From contig CAWAHD010000001.1 in the NCBI GenBank assembly GCA_963781785.1, forward strand, positions 744,001 to 808,000: 64,000 nucleotides of DNA, in the 5' to 3' direction. The notes under the pieces are model-generated. The model made no database searches, was not told the DNA's origin, and saw only the letters and a program-made list of their open reading frames with translations. Shown here piece by piece: positions 48,150-62,672 of this stretch. Both the position numbers and the translations under genes were made by a program. How positions within the stretch are numbered: position 1 is the stretch's first letter; each line of letters begins with the position of its first letter. This stretch comes from CAWAHD01 sp963781785 (GTDB lineage Bacteria; Planctomycetota; Planctomycetia; Isosphaerales; Isosphaeraceae).

Positions 48150-50305
48150 TTATTTGGGATTGGAGAATTCGGATTTCGTGCTTGCGGCCGATGCTCTCCC
48201 CGGCTTCAGCGTCTTCTTGGACGTCACGTGCTTCATCAGCTCGTCGGGCCGCAGGAAGTACGTGCGTAGGGCCTTGCCCTGGCTGAAGAGCTTCTCGGCT
48301 TGATCGTCCCAGTGGCCGCTCTCCTTCTGGTCGCTCTCGCCGAGCGGGATGATCGCGTACGACTCGGGAGGATCGGTGAGAATGACGATCTGAGTCGACG
48401 ATTGACCCGTATGCCCGATCATTTGCTTGCCATCGCGCGATGAAGCGAAACTGATCGCCCGGGGTGTCGCCATCGCGACGTCCCGGAGCGAGCCGCCCCC
48501 GACCGGCCAGGTGCGGTCTCCACCTCGGCGGCCGACCCGGAAATAGTTGCCGAATGGGATCGCCAAGTCACCGAACTGCGACCTGGTCCAGGCTGCTCCC
48601 TTGCGCACGGCCTCGACAAGCTGGGCGTCTGTGACCGTGGACGGAGGCTCGGTTTGCGCGGCCGCTTCTCCGCCGAGCGCCTTCTTGAATGCATAGTAGG
48701 CCAGCGCGCCCTTCGAATCGGGGGCACTTCTGCGATCCCATTCCTGGATCAGTCTATAAACGGCTTGGGCATCGCCCGCCTTGTCGGCGGCAGAGGCCTG
48801 GTGCCAGGCTTCCGTGAGTCGCGCCTGCCAGCGCTCGGCACGCCAGACCTGGGTGCTGAAGGCGATATCGATCGCCTGCTCGACCGAAACTTTCTCGGCT
48901 GCGTCCAGCAGGTCGGTGACCATCTCGGCGCGCTGGTGAGCATCACTGGAGGAAGATTCATTGTAGATGTGGACGTGTTCCGAGTAACTCTCGCGCCGCG
49001 GCTGGTCGCGGTTCATCATCGCAGCGGGCGAACAGTTGCAGTTCTGCATCCATCCGCATGGCGGGTTCTCGATCGCCACCAGGTCGGAAAGCGGATGGAT
49101 CCCTTTCCATTCGGTCGCCGTGGTGTTGCCCGCAATCGGCTTGCTGGGATCGACTCCCTGGGGACGGATCGGCACCCGCCCGTTCCGGAGGTAGTAGATG
49201 TCACCCTGCACGGTTCCGACCATGATGTTCTGTGCCATCAGTTGAAGCTGCGAGAGGGCCTGTTTCATCTCGGAGAGATTACGAGCCGACATCATCGCGA
49301 ACGACTGATCCAACAAGCCAACCTCGTTGGCATAGGGGATCGCCATTGCGTACGCCTTGCCGTCCTTTCTTGCCACGATCGGCCCGTGGTGCGAGAAGGC
49401 GAGCGTCACCTCGCGCGGCTCGACCCGGCCGCCGGTCTTGACTGCGATCGTCAGCTTTTGAATGTCGAGGTCGCGCCACCGGCCGTCGTAACGATACCGA
49501 CCAGGGTTTGCCGGGTTGATCTCTTCCTCGAAAACGTCCGACGTGTCAGGCCCGCCGGTGGTCATGGCAACCGAGCAATAGCGGCTGTGCCCCAGGGTCG
49601 GAAACGGCGCGCCGAGTATTGACACGCCCGAGACGTTGAAGTCGGGGGTGTAGATGCGTACTTCGTAAAATCGCATCGCATCGTACCACGGCACATGCGG
49701 ATCGATGATTGCGATGGCCGCGTTCATCGTGGTGCGTCGGGGCGCGATGAGCATTTCGTTCGAGCCGCGGTAGCCCAGCGGTGCGAACTCGAGGCCGGCG
49801 CGCTTGAGGTCGGCGGCGGCTTCGCCCATCGGCCAGTTCCAGATAATGTAACGCCCCAGGGCGACCGCGTCCCACGGGCGGATCTCCTGGGCCCACGAGG
49901 GCACCTGCTCGGGATGTTCCTTCATGAACTGCTTTATGCCGTCCTGGTACGACTCGAGCACGCGCGCATTCGCGGACTGATCTGGTGGTATCTGGCCTGG
50001 CTAATCTCGGTGTGCCGCATGGCGTGCTGTCGGACGTCGTCTGCGAAGAATTGGGGGCCGAAGACCTCAGCCATCGTGCCGGTCGCGCGGCGATAGTTCT
50101 TGAGCAGTTCCACCAGGCGGTCTTCAGCCTGGGCGTAGCCAACAGCGTAAGCCGCGTCGTTGAGCGTCGGCGCGAAGATGTGCGGGACGCCGAACTCGTC
50201 GCGGTAGATCGTGGTGGACTCCTCGGCCGCCGCCGCCGGCGCGGACCATGTCGCAACCCATCCCACGAACATGAGGAAAACCAGTCGCAAGAGTCGTCGG
50301 CTCAT
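48150..50305 (-). CDS. Penicillin-acylase family Ntn hydrolase, frameshifted
   Basis: About 718 residues after a one-base loss near 49969-49973. A signal peptide (LVFLMFVGWVATWSAPAAA) exports it. The alpha part holds GVPHIFAPTLNDAAYAVGYA. The expected N-terminal nucleophile is the Ser in YRGSNEMLIAP, followed by AIIDPHVPWY, the conserved block before the oxyanion residues. In this family the enzyme is cut just before the Ser to give two chains, so the precursor should mature in the envelope. Substrates can be penicillins, acyl-homoserine lactones or N-acyl amino acids; the sequence does not decide. A frame break lies between signal region and core. Confidence 0.85.
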
Positions 50306-50422
50306 GGCACATTGTCCTGAAGAAGATGCCCGGCGGCGTGGAGCGTGGATCTGCGATGCCCAGCGTATGCATATTCCGGTTGGATGTATTCTACCGCGAT
50401 CTTCAGCCAGAGGAATGCTATC

Positions 50423-50866
50423 ATGGATTTCAAGTCGATTAATCCGGCGAAGCAAGCATTGTCGCTACTGGACGAATTCAAGGCGTTTGCCTTCAAGGGA
50501 AACGTGATCGACCTGGCCGTCGGTGTAATCATCGGCGGTGCATTCGGCACGATCGTCAATTCACTTGTGCACAATATCATCATGCCGTTAATTGGCGTGG
50601 TGATGCCGGGCGAGCACGGATACGAAAACTGGGCCGTCGTGGTCCGCGGCAAGGCAATCCCCTACGGTCGATTCATCGGAGACATCGTCAACTTCCTGAT
50701 CGTGGCTCTGGCCCTGTACCTGTTCATCGTGAAACTCGTCGGCTGGATTATGGCCTTCAAGAAGGAGGAGGCGGCCGCGGCCCCGCGTCTGACCAAGGAC
50801 CAAGAGCTGCTGACCGAGATCCGGGACCTCCTCAAGAAAGAGTCGAGTCCTGCTCCCGCGACGTGA
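50423..50866 (+). CDS. mscL: Large-conductance mechanosensitive channel
   Basis: 147 residues, the normal length. The first helix region is FKGNVIDLAVGVIIGGAFG with the Gly-rich pore constriction, followed by the periplasmic loop and second membrane helix (FLIVALALYLFIVKLVGW). The C-terminal cytoplasmic helix is LTKDQELLTEIRDLLKK, as is typical. The channel relieves osmotic downshock. The ATG at 50423 is preferred because AGAGGA lies upstream and family N-termini begin near 'MDFKSINPAKQ'; an upstream in-frame start exists at 50345. Confidence 0.95.
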   Translation: MDFKSINPAKQALSLLDEFKAFAFKGNVIDLAVGVIIGGAFGTIVNSLVHNIIMPLIGVVMPGEHGYENWAVVVRGKAIPYGRFIGDIVNFLIVALALYLFIVKLVGWIMAFKKEEAAAAPRLTKDQELLTEIRDLLKKESSPAPAT

Positions 50867-51271
50867 CGCCCCCGTCGCTCGAGATGTCCAGCACGGAGTT
50901 GGACACGGCTGCGCCATCGCTTCCGCCCGCTGGGCCCTGTTGATGTCTCTCGGGCGCGGGTGGGCGCCTGCTGGGCGCGGGTCTCCGGACCGCGCCCTCT
51001 GGGTTGAGCTGAGGTCTCCCCGCTCTCAACCCGGCTCTCGAAAAGAGATCACCGATGCCTGTACACAGCCGCGCGTGCGCTTCCGCCATGACGACTCGGC
51101 GGGCGACGACGATGTCGCTCGTTTTCTGGATGCGGTATAGTACAAGGCAGCAGGGTGCGTCAGAGTGTGTTTGCGGAGACATTCGACGGCGATAGCGTCG
51201 GCCTCGTCGACCGCAAGTTAATCGAGCCTCGCCTGTCGTCAAGCACTGAAATTCTCCAGGAAAACCCGGCC
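50867..51271. other. intergenic region between mscL and the RDD gene
   Basis: About 400 bases without a supported gene. Two GGGCGCGGGT direct copies lie between 50950 and 50990. I see no terminator with a T tract and no clear promoter. Confidence 0.5.
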
Positions 51272-51757
51272 ATGTATGCCCTGAAACGCATTGCCGCGTA
51301 CGCCATCGACATGCTGATCGCATTCACGCCGATCTTCATCTTGACCGAATTCGGAGAGGGCCTCGTAGAGCACCGGGTTTCGCCCCATTTTTTCATGGTC
51401 GCGACGCTCGGGAGTTGGGGCTTCTCGCTCCTCTGGCCAGTGCTCTTCAATGGGATCTTGACCGGTCTGACCGGACGGACGCCAGGAAAGTTCATCATGT
51501 TCCTAAACGTCAAGGACAGCGGCGGCGATCCTCCAGGAATTGCCCAGGGCATCCTCCGCGAGATTGTCAAGATGGTGTCGACCGGTTTCTTCTTCGGGAT
51601 GATCTGGGCACTGCAAGGAGTCGTGACCCGCGGCCAGACCTTTTACGACCAGTGGCTCGACCTCGAGGTCGAGGACCTGAAACCCTACGGCCTGACCGAA
51701 ACTCAGAAGAACTGGCGGAAATATCATCGCGACTTGGCACGGCGCAACAGGCGGTGA
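51272..51757 (+). CDS. RDD family membrane protein
   Basis: 161 residues from the ATG at 51272, preceded by AGGAAAA. The first helix holds the RDD-type Arg and Asp (RIAAYAIDMLIAFTPIFIL). The second helix has 'LGSWGFSLLWPVLFNGILTG' followed by the TGRTPGKFIM motif, and a third segment is STGFFFGMIWALQGVV. RDD proteins are small membrane proteins of mostly unknown function, some linked to Na+/H+ exchange. The tail is basic. Nothing ties it to its neighbours. Confidence 0.8.
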   Translation: MYALKRIAAYAIDMLIAFTPIFILTEFGEGLVEHRVSPHFFMVATLGSWGFSLLWPVLFNGILTGLTGRTPGKFIMFLNVKDSGGDPPGIAQGILREIVKMVSTGFFFGMIWALQGVVTRGQTFYDQWLDLEVEDLKPYGLTETQKNWRKYHRDLARRNRR

Positions 51758-52125
51758 TCCAGCGGTGGGCCGCCGAGAGATTAGAACCGGAGAACAATAG
51801 GTCGGATCGCTACGAATCCCGTGTCGTTCCCCGCGCTCGAGAATCTGGCCTCGGTTGCTGACTGCGCGCTCGTCCGTGCTGTGGTTGCCGCATCGATGGT
51901 CGCGACCTTGCTCGCGCTGGTCGGGACTCCTTGCGGTACGCCACCCGTCAGGCTCGCCGAGGAGGCCCAAATCGGGGATCGCCGGCGCGGTCAGTTTGCG
52001 CGTCGCTTGACCCCGCACCTTGTTCGGCCTTCCGCCCTTCCCCCATGGGCTCGGTTCTTGCGGCATTCGCGTGGCGGGGATAGATTGAGACTCGTTAAAC
52101 GAAATTGGTGGTTTTGGTGAAGATC
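51758..52125. other. intergenic region before hisA
   Basis: About 370 bases. Open frames on both strands lack protein character and no ribosome-binding sites support them. The last 30 bases are AT-richer, which fits the hisA leader. Confidence 0.5.
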
Positions 52126-52860
52126 ATGCAAGTGATCCCGGCGATCGACCTGCGGGGTGGGTACTGCGTCCGGTTACGGCAAGGGGATTTCGAAAAGGAG
52201 ACGGTTTTTGGTGACGATCCCGCGGCGATGGCTGCGCGATGGGAGTCGGAAGGGGCAGAGCGGATCCACCTGGTTGACCTGGACGGCGCGAAGGCCGGGC
52301 GGCCGATGAACGTCGAGGCGGTGCGCCAGATCATTGGCCGAGTGCAAATACCCTGCCAACTCGGCGGAGGATTGCGCGATCAGGCGACGATCGCGGCGTG
52401 GCTCGACGCGGGCCTGGACCGGGTCGTCGTCGGAACCCAGGCGCTCCGCGACCCGGTCTGGTTCGGCCGAATGGCAGCAGCCTACCCCGCTCGCCTGATC
52501 CTGGGCCTCGATGCACGAAATGGACGGGTTGCCACTGCGGGGTGGTCAGACGTCTCGAGCATCCAGGCGCTCGCCCTTGCTCGCCAGTTTGACCCGCTGC
52601 CGCTGGCTGCCATGATCTACACCGATATCGAGCGTGATGGGACCCTCCTGGGGCCAAACCTTGACGGGATCGCCGCACTGGCCCAGGCTGTGCAGACGCC
52701 CGTGATTGCCTCGGGAGGCGTGGGAGGGCTTGAAGACCTGGAGCACTTGGCTGCGTTGCCGATCGCGGGTTGCATTGTCGGCCGAGCGCTCTATGAGGGC
52801 CGGTTCACGCTTAGAGACGCGATCCGGCGGGGTCAGCCACCCTCGGATCGCGCCGGCTGA
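52126..52860 (+). CDS. hisA: ProFAR isomerase of histidine biosynthesis
   Basis: 244 residues, a TIM barrel that isomerises the ProFAR intermediate before the HisHF step. The start IPAIDLRGGYCVRL carries the first catalytic Asp; the second is in MIYTDIERDGTLLGPN, and the phosphate-binding loops are CQLGGGLRD and VIASGGVGGLEDL. An in-frame GTG at 52117 is an alternative start. The gene is not adjacent to hisH (31386-31994). Confidence 0.95.
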   Translation: MQVIPAIDLRGGYCVRLRQGDFEKETVFGDDPAAMAARWESEGAERIHLVDLDGAKAGRPMNVEAVRQIIGRVQIPCQLGGGLRDQATIAAWLDAGLDRVVVGTQALRDPVWFGRMAAAYPARLILGLDARNGRVATAGWSDVSSIQALALARQFDPLPLAAMIYTDIERDGTLLGPNLDGIAALAQAVQTPVIASGGVGGLEDLEHLAALPIAGCIVGRALYEGRFTLRDAIRRGQPPSDRAG

Positions 52861-52968
52861 TCGCGGCTTTGCGGTTTGACTTGCCGTTCATTTCATGACA
52901 CCTTGATTGTTCAGTACCGGGAGCGGAAGGACCAGAGATCCATCGCTCCGATGGGGAGATATGACGCT

Positions 52969-55050
52969 ATGAGCACGACATACCACATCGCCGATATCCG
53001 GAACGTCGCCCTCGCTGGTCATGGGGCGTCGGGCAAGACCACGCTTGCCGACGCCCTGCTATTTTCCGGCGGCGCGACCACCCGCAAGGGTTCGGTCGAC
53101 GACGGCACCAGCGCTCTCGACGTGGAAGAGGAAGAGAAACGCCGCCATTTCACCATCGACTGCCATCTGGGTCACCTGGTATGGGCCGACAAGCAGATTC
53201 ATTTGATCGACACGCCCGGGTATCCGGACTTCATTGGCAATGCACTGTCTGCGCTCGCCGCGGTCGAGAACGTGGTGGTGGCCGTGTCGGGGCCGTCCGG
53301 GATCGAAGTCAACACGCGGCGGGTGTTTCAGGAGGCGGGCCGCCAGGGCCTCGGCCGGTTCGTCGTGGTCACCAAGATGGATGCCGAGAACGTCGATTAT
53401 CGTTCCGACCTGGCAGCCATCCGCGAGACGTTCGGCACGCTGTGCGTGCCGTTCAACGTGCCACTGGGCCAGGGGTCGACGTTTGCCGGGGTCGTCGACG
53501 TGATCCAGTCGCACGACGAGGACCCGGCAGCATGCCCGCTGCCGCCCACCGAGGCGTATCGCATGGTGGTCGAACAGATCGTCGAGCTCGACGAAGATCT
53601 GATGATGCGTTACCTCGAAGGGGAGACAGTCGCTCCTGACGAGCTGCGCCGGGCCGCCCACGACGCGATCGCTCAAGGAAAGCTGGTGCCGGTGCTTTGC
53701 ATCTGCACTCGCAAAGACCTTGGGCTCCGCGAGCTCTTGGACCTGATCGCAGTTTGCGGCCTGAGCCCCGCTGACATCCATCGCTTTGGCACCCGCGGGT
53801 CGGCGTCCGATGCTCCCGAGGAAGAGATCCTGCCCGTGGAAGATGGCACGCTCGTCGCCCAGGTATTCAAGACCGTCAATGACCAGTTCATGGGCAAGCT
53901 CAGCTATCTTCGCATCCTGGCGGGACGGCTGGCCTCCGACACCACGATCGTCAATCTGCGCAGCGGAAAGACGACCAAGGCAGGGCATATCTATGTGCTC
54001 CAGGGTAAGCAGCAGGAGGAAGTTCACGAGGCGATCGCCGGCGACATCGTGGCCATCGCCAAGTTTGATGATCTGCACGTGTCCGACACGATCAGCAACG
54101 TGGGCGGCAACACGGTCGTCTCCCAGCTTCTTCGCGCGCGACCGATCAAGTTCCCCGTGCCCATGGTTCCGCGTGCCGTCCAGCCCAAGGCGCGGGACGA
54201 CGAGGCCAAGATCTCGGCCGGATTGGCCAAGATCGCCGACGAAGACCCGACCTTCTCGATCCGCCGTGACACCCAGACCCACGAGCTGGTCATCTCCGGC
54301 ATGAGCGACCTGCATCTCGACGTCATCCAGCAACGGCTCAAGCACCGCCACAAGCTGGAGATGAACACCCACATCCCCCAGGTCCCGTACCTCGAGACGA
54401 TCACGGGCGACGCCGAGGCAAACCATCGGCACAAGAAACAGACCGGAGGCCGCGGCCAGTTCGCCGAGGTCCACTTGCGGGTCCGACCCCGCGAACGCGG
54501 CCAGGGATTCAACTTCGTGAACGCCGTCAAAGGCGCCACCATCCCTAATCAGTTCATTCCGGCCGTGGAGAAAGGCGTGCGCGAGCAGATGGACAAGGGG
54601 GTCATCTCCGGCAACCAGGTCGTCGACACCGAGGTCGAGGTCTTTTTCGGCAAGGACCATCCGGTCGATAGCTCGGAACAGGCATTCAAGACGGCCGGAG
54701 CCACCGCCTTTCGCAAGGCCTTCGAGCAGGCGCGGCCAGTGCTCCTGGAACCGATGGTCTCGATCGAGGTGACGATCCCAGGCGAAAAGTTCGGCGACAT
54801 CTCGGCCGATCTCTCGACGCGCCGCAGCCACATCACTGGCATGGACGCCATCTCGGGGGGCCTGCAAATCATCAAGGCCCACATTCCCCTGGCCGAGGTC
54901 CTGACTTATGCCTCTCAGCTCAAAAGCATGACCGGCGGCCAGGGGTCATTCACGATGGAATTCAAGTCCCACGACCCGGTACCACCGAACGTGCAGGCAC
55001 AGATCGTCGAGAAATACAAGAAGTCCCGCGCGGGGATCGAGGAAGAGTGA
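52969..55050 (+). CDS. Elongation factor G-like GTPase (EF-G2 type)
   Basis: 693 residues. G1 is GHGASGKTTL, G3 is DTPGYPDF and G4 is TKMDAEN. Canonical EF-G has DTPGHVDF, where the His is catalytic; here it is Tyr, as in the EF-G-like protein family, so GTP hydrolysis may be altered. Domains II to V follow, with SGMSDLHLDVI and a domain IV region containing GGRGQFAEVHLRV. The gene is probably an accessory factor rather than the main fusA. The ATG at 52969 was chosen over an upstream start at 52876 because GTPase homology begins at MSTTYHIADIRN. Confidence 0.9.
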   Translation: MSTTYHIADIRNVALAGHGASGKTTLADALLFSGGATTRKGSVDDGTSALDVEEEEKRRHFTIDCHLGHLVWADKQIHLIDTPGYPDFIGNALSALAAVENVVVAVSGPSGIEVNTRRVFQEAGRQGLGRFVVVTKMDAENVDYRSDLAAIRETFGTLCVPFNVPLGQGSTFAGVVDVIQSHDEDPAACPLPPTEAYRMVVEQIVELDEDLMMRYLEGETVAPDELRRAAHDAIAQGKLVPVLCICTRKDLGLRELLDLIAVCGLSPADIHRFGTRGSASDAPEEEILPVEDGTLVAQVFKTVNDQFMGKLSYLRILAGRLASDTTIVNLRSGKTTKAGHIYVLQGKQQEEVHEAIAGDIVAIAKFDDLHVSDTISNVGGNTVVSQLLRARPIKFPVPMVPRAVQPKARDDEAKISAGLAKIADEDPTFSIRRDTQTHELVISGMSDLHLDVIQQRLKHRHKLEMNTHIPQVPYLETITGDAEANHRHKKQTGGRGQFAEVHLRVRPRERGQGFNFVNAVKGATIPNQFIPAVEKGVREQMDKGVISGNQVVDTEVEVFFGKDHPVDSSEQAFKTAGATAFRKAFEQARPVLLEPMVSIEVTIPGEKFGDISADLSTRRSHITGMDAISGGLQIIKAHIPLAEVLTYASQLKSMTGGQGSFTMEFKSHDPVPPNVQAQIVEKYKKSRAGIEEE

Positions 55051-55173
55051 GGCAGAATCGGCACCCGAGACAGCGACGATGGAGACACCTTCGGTCAGCC
55101 TATGGGCGGGGTCGGGAGCCCCCCGCCTAAGAACGGCGAACCGCGATGTCGATTCGGATCAAGAAGCCGCCGA

Positions 55174-56553
55174 TCAAGACATCTTGGACATCAGATCGGC
55201 GTGCTTCGCGACCCCGTTACCGTTGGCGTAGGCTCCCCCCAGCAGCTCCGCGCCCAACGCCGTCTCTCCGTGCTGACTAAGGTCAAGGCCGAGAGTCTCT
55301 TGATCGTGGGTCACGCGCAACGGGATGATCCAGTCGGTGAACTTGTAAAGCAGCCACGATCCACCGAACGCAAAGACCGCCACGATTCCCATGGCCAGGA
55401 GATGAAAAAGAAACGTCTGGTACTTTCCGGAGGTCAAGCCAACGTCTTTGGCGAAGATTCCCGTCATCACCATCCCCGTCATGCCGCCGACTCCGTGGCA
55501 GGGAAAGACGTCGAGCGTATCGTCGAGCGACGAGCGCGTCTTCCAGTGAACGGCCAGGTTGCTGATGACGCTGGCGACCACGCCGATGACGATCGACTCG
55601 CGAATGGTGACGTAGCCGGCGGCAGGCGTGATGGCGACCAGGCCCACGACCGCGCCGATGCAAGCGCCGAGAGCAGAGGGTTTGTTGCCCTTCATCCAGT
55701 CGAAGAACATCCAGGAAAGCATCGCCGCGGCCGACGCTGTATTTGTTGTTGCGAAAGCGAGGGCCGCTGTCCCTGACGCTCCCATCGCCGAGCCGGCGTT
55801 GAACCCGAACCAACCAAACCAGAGCATCCCCGTCCCGAGGATCACGAACGGCACGTTCGCCGGCTCATGCGCTTGGTTCGCCACGTGGCTATGCCGACGT
55901 CCCAGGATCATCGCGCCGGCCAGCGCGGCGAACCCGGCCGACATGTGCACCACGGTCCCCCCGGCAAAGTCTTTCACTCCCCACTTGTAGAAGATCCCAT
56001 CCGGGTGCCACGTCCAGTGCGCCAATGGCGCATAAATGAAGAGACTGAAGAGGACCATGAACAGGAGATACGACGAGAACCGGACGCGCTCGGCGAATGA
56101 CCCCGTGATCAAGGCCGGTGTGATGATTGCGAACTTGAGCTGGAACATCGCGAACACGATGAGAGGAATCGTGAGCGACAGCCTGGCATGAGTTGCCTCC
56201 CCCACGCCGTCAAACATCAGAAAGGTCATCGGATTGCCGATCACGCCGCCGATGTCGTCGCCGAACGCCAGGCTGAAGCCGACCACGACCCAGACGAGGC
56301 TGATGATCCCCAGCGCGACCAGGCTCTGAAGCATCGTCGACACGACGTTCTTGAAACTGACCATTCCGCCGTAAAAGAACGAGAGCCCCGGCGTCATGAG
56401 GAGAACCAACCCCGATGCCGTCAGCATCCAGGCGACGTCGCCCGAGTTGATCTCGCCACCTTTAGGCCCCGCCGCGCCGCGCCCGTTCACAAAGAGGGCG
56501 ACGAAACACAACAGGACCAACGCCAGGAAGGGAAGAGCCGTTGCACGTTTCAT
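55174..56553 (-). CDS. amt: Ammonium transporter
   Basis: 459 residues from the ATG at 56553; AGG lies seven bases before it, whereas the ATG at 56559 has none at usable distance. An N-terminal signal-like helix is followed by about eleven membrane segments. The pore twin-His residues are in GTVVHMSAGFAAL and VFPCHGVGGMTGM. The GSFAERVRF motif is also present. The protein conducts ammonia after ammonium deprotonation. No glnK/P-II gene is adjacent, although one often accompanies amt. It is convergent with the EF-G-like gene. Confidence 0.94.
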   Translation of the reverse strand: MKRATALPFLALVLLCFVALFVNGRGAAGPKGGEINSGDVAWMLTASGLVLLMTPGLSFFYGGMVSFKNVVSTMLQSLVALGIISLVWVVVGFSLAFGDDIGGVIGNPMTFLMFDGVGEATHARLSLTIPLIVFAMFQLKFAIITPALITGSFAERVRFSSYLLFMVLFSLFIYAPLAHWTWHPDGIFYKWGVKDFAGGTVVHMSAGFAALAGAMILGRRHSHVANQAHEPANVPFVILGTGMLWFGWFGFNAGSAMGASGTAALAFATTNTASAAAMLSWMFFDWMKGNKPSALGACIGAVVGLVAITPAAGYVTIRESIVIGVVASVISNLAVHWKTRSSLDDTLDVFPCHGVGGMTGMVMTGIFAKDVGLTSGKYQTFLFHLLAMGIVAVFAFGGSWLLYKFTDWIIPLRVTHDQETLGLDLSQHGETALGAELLGGAYANGNGVAKHADLMSKMS

Positions 56554-56798
56554 GGGCATGCCTGTAGGGGAATGAAGCAATCCGTGAGCAGTCGGCGCAC
56601 CGGAAGCCACACCGGCGTGCGATGCGGTGCGCAGGGGTGAATGGCCCGAGCCCCGTGGTCCAAGTGGAGAGGCACGTTGACCTTAGGAGCGTCGAATCGA
56701 GCCAGGCTAGAGGCACCGATCGGGAACGCAACCTCGGACCGCGTGACTTCATCAGGGCACTTCTTGTACCAAGACGATTCGCGCGCCCCTGAAGTTTG

Positions 56799-58786
56799 CT
56801 ACGCGTCGATCCGTTCAAACGAGCCTGGAGCGCGTTCTCTTGAGCGGAAGGACGCAGCAAGTGCACCCACGAGGAACAGTCCGATGAGTTCAATCATTGC
56901 CAGCATGCTGAATCCATAAACTCTCGTGGTTTCTTCGTAGTCGTGCATGAGCGCCAAAATGCGATCGAAGCCCCATCGTGCGTGGGCCACCGCAATACAC
57001 GTAACGGCGATCGCGGCAACCCAGTGCCAGACCGCCGAGAGCTGCATCTGCTCGGCCACGCGCCCGACTGAGCGGTCGAATGTCTGCACCGCCAGCCACC
57101 TCACACCGACGGCAACGAGCACCATCTGGAAAACCCAGGTCGCGGCCCACGTTAATAAGAACCGATCGCGATCCTGGCGTTCGAAAAGCAGGGCGGTCGA
57201 CCGTACGGTGTAGAACACCGGACTGAGCGCCGCCATCCCCACCCTGTCACTCTCGGTGCTGCCACCGGTGAGGACGACAACCACGAAGGGCCAGCCAATG
57301 GCCAGGAAAACAAAGAGAGCGACACTGACGGCGATCGCCCGGCTCTGGCGTTTGATCCAGATCGCCAGCGCGAGCCCGATGCTCGTCATCGCGGCGCCAT
57401 GCGCCAGGATTGTCGCGACCAGCAAGGTGGCCGCAATGAGCCGATAGGGAAGACTGATCGGCGGAGGAAAAAACACGGCAGGGGCACCGGGCGGTGCGGC
57501 CAGTGGCGCGGGTTCCTTCGCCGTCGCGAACACGAAGGCCATGATACCCGGTCCGATCGCCAACCAGAGGACCATCCGGAACGTGCCCCACCATTTCCCG
57601 AGCACGATCGTCCGCGCGGAAAGCGGAGTGACGGCCAGCAAATCGAAGCTACCGCGCTCTTGTTCCTCGGACATCGACATCGGCGCTACGGCCGAGATCA
57701 TCAGCAGACCGACGAACACCTGGACGATGGCACCAAAAATCCCGGCGATCAAGGCAGCGGATGGAATCGTCAATCGCGCGACGCCGTGTTTCCAGGCAGC
57801 ATATGCCGGCACGCCGCAGCAGACGCTCGTCGACCCACCGACGAGCAGGAACAGGCAGACCATCCAGAATGACGGCCGCGAGCGATGCCACTCGCGCCAG
57901 AGAACCGGGTTGCCATCGAGTGAAGGACCAGGCAGCCAACGACCCATCCGGCCCAGCCAGCCGAGCCCCACCACGCCACGCGCGCCTCCACTGCGACGCG
58001 CGACCGGCCGCATCCGCCAGATCGCCAGAACAACGAAGATGACCGAGGCGCCCAGGGTCGCCGCGAAGAAACCAAGATAGTCCCAGAAACGAACCAGGCT
58101 GGGGTCAGTCAACGGGGCCAGTGCCACGTAAAACGGATTGGCACGGTCGGCCCATCGGGGCGGCCCGCTCACCAGGCCGGTTGCTGCCAGGCCCGTCCAG
58201 ATCGTCGAAAGTAATATGAGGCAGATCCACACGGCGTAGATCGTCAGCACAACCTCGTGCGGCCTCCGTGCCCAGACCGAGAGCAACAGGGCCAGACCGC
58301 AGCCCAGCAGGGCCGACGCGAGGATCACCGCAAAGCCCGCCATCAACCTCCACGGGTCGACGCCCCCGAGCAGCGTGGTGATCGCCAGGACCGGCCAGGT
58401 GCAACCGACCAGGCCGAGAACAGGCAGGAGTCGCGCGGTCAGCTTGCCCAGCACAATCTCCACGTCCGACAGATCGGTGGCCAGAAGGTGCGCCAGCGTT
58501 CCCCTTGAACGATCCAGACAGATCGCGCCGGCAGTCGCCGCCGGCGCTGCCAGCAGCACGAGCGCCAGCTCGACGCCGAGCAACCCGCGGGAGTAAGACT
58601 GTCCGAGTACCGCAAATTCACTCATCGATCGGCTTGCTGACAGGCTGTCATTCGACCACGCGATCGCCGCCATCGTGGCCAGGAGAACGCATACCGCGAA
58701 CGCCCGCACCGCGTAGGTCTGCCAGCGGCGCGACAGGATCAAGCATTCGTAGGTGAAGACCGGACCGAGCCACGAGCGCATGGCGC

Positions 58787-58790
<4 letters not shown>
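56799..58790 (-). CDS. ABC-2-like permease with two fused membrane halves
   Basis: 663 residues with about twelve membrane segments in two groups, separated by a cytosolic region with GNPVLWREWHRSRPSFWMV. The first half starts GPVFTYECLILSRRWQTY and the second contains EEQERGSFDLLAVTPLSART, both typical of ABC-2 permease subunits. I interpret it as two permease halves in one chain. No ATPase gene lies nearby. The GTG at 58790 overlaps the metH stop in a GTGA; an ATG at 58781 is the alternative start. A role linked to methionine or cobalamin is not supported. Confidence 0.77.
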
Positions 58791-62517
<3,727 letters not shown>

Positions 62518-62642
62518 CGGCTATCGATTACCAGTTGGGAACGGAATCGCGAAATCAGTGAACGCCGTCAGGGCGACGAGCCTGAACAGCCAGTAGAGGG
62601 GGGTCGGCATGGAACGCGCGCTCCAGTGCCAAAGTCATTGCA

Positions 62643-62672
62643 ATTATCGTGCGTTTTGCTCGAGAGTGTCAA
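62643..62672 (-). promoter_or_regulatory. sigma-70-like promoter of metH
   Basis: On the minus strand, TTGACA (62667-62672) and GATAAT (62643-62648) are separated by 18 bases. This leaves a leader of about 120 bases before the metH ATG at 62517. I searched the leader for a known cobalamin or SAM/SAH riboswitch motif and recognise none. Confidence 0.65.

Noticed and set aside
51821..52120. Possible 99-residue protein before hisA
   Set aside because: There is no ribosome-binding site or recognisable motif, it overlaps the hisA leader, and it has an Arg/Pro-rich composition typical of non-coding high-GC frames.
55105..55135. GC-rich imperfect stem between the EF-G-like gene and amt considered as a terminator
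   Set aside because: The arms do not pair cleanly and there is no T tract.
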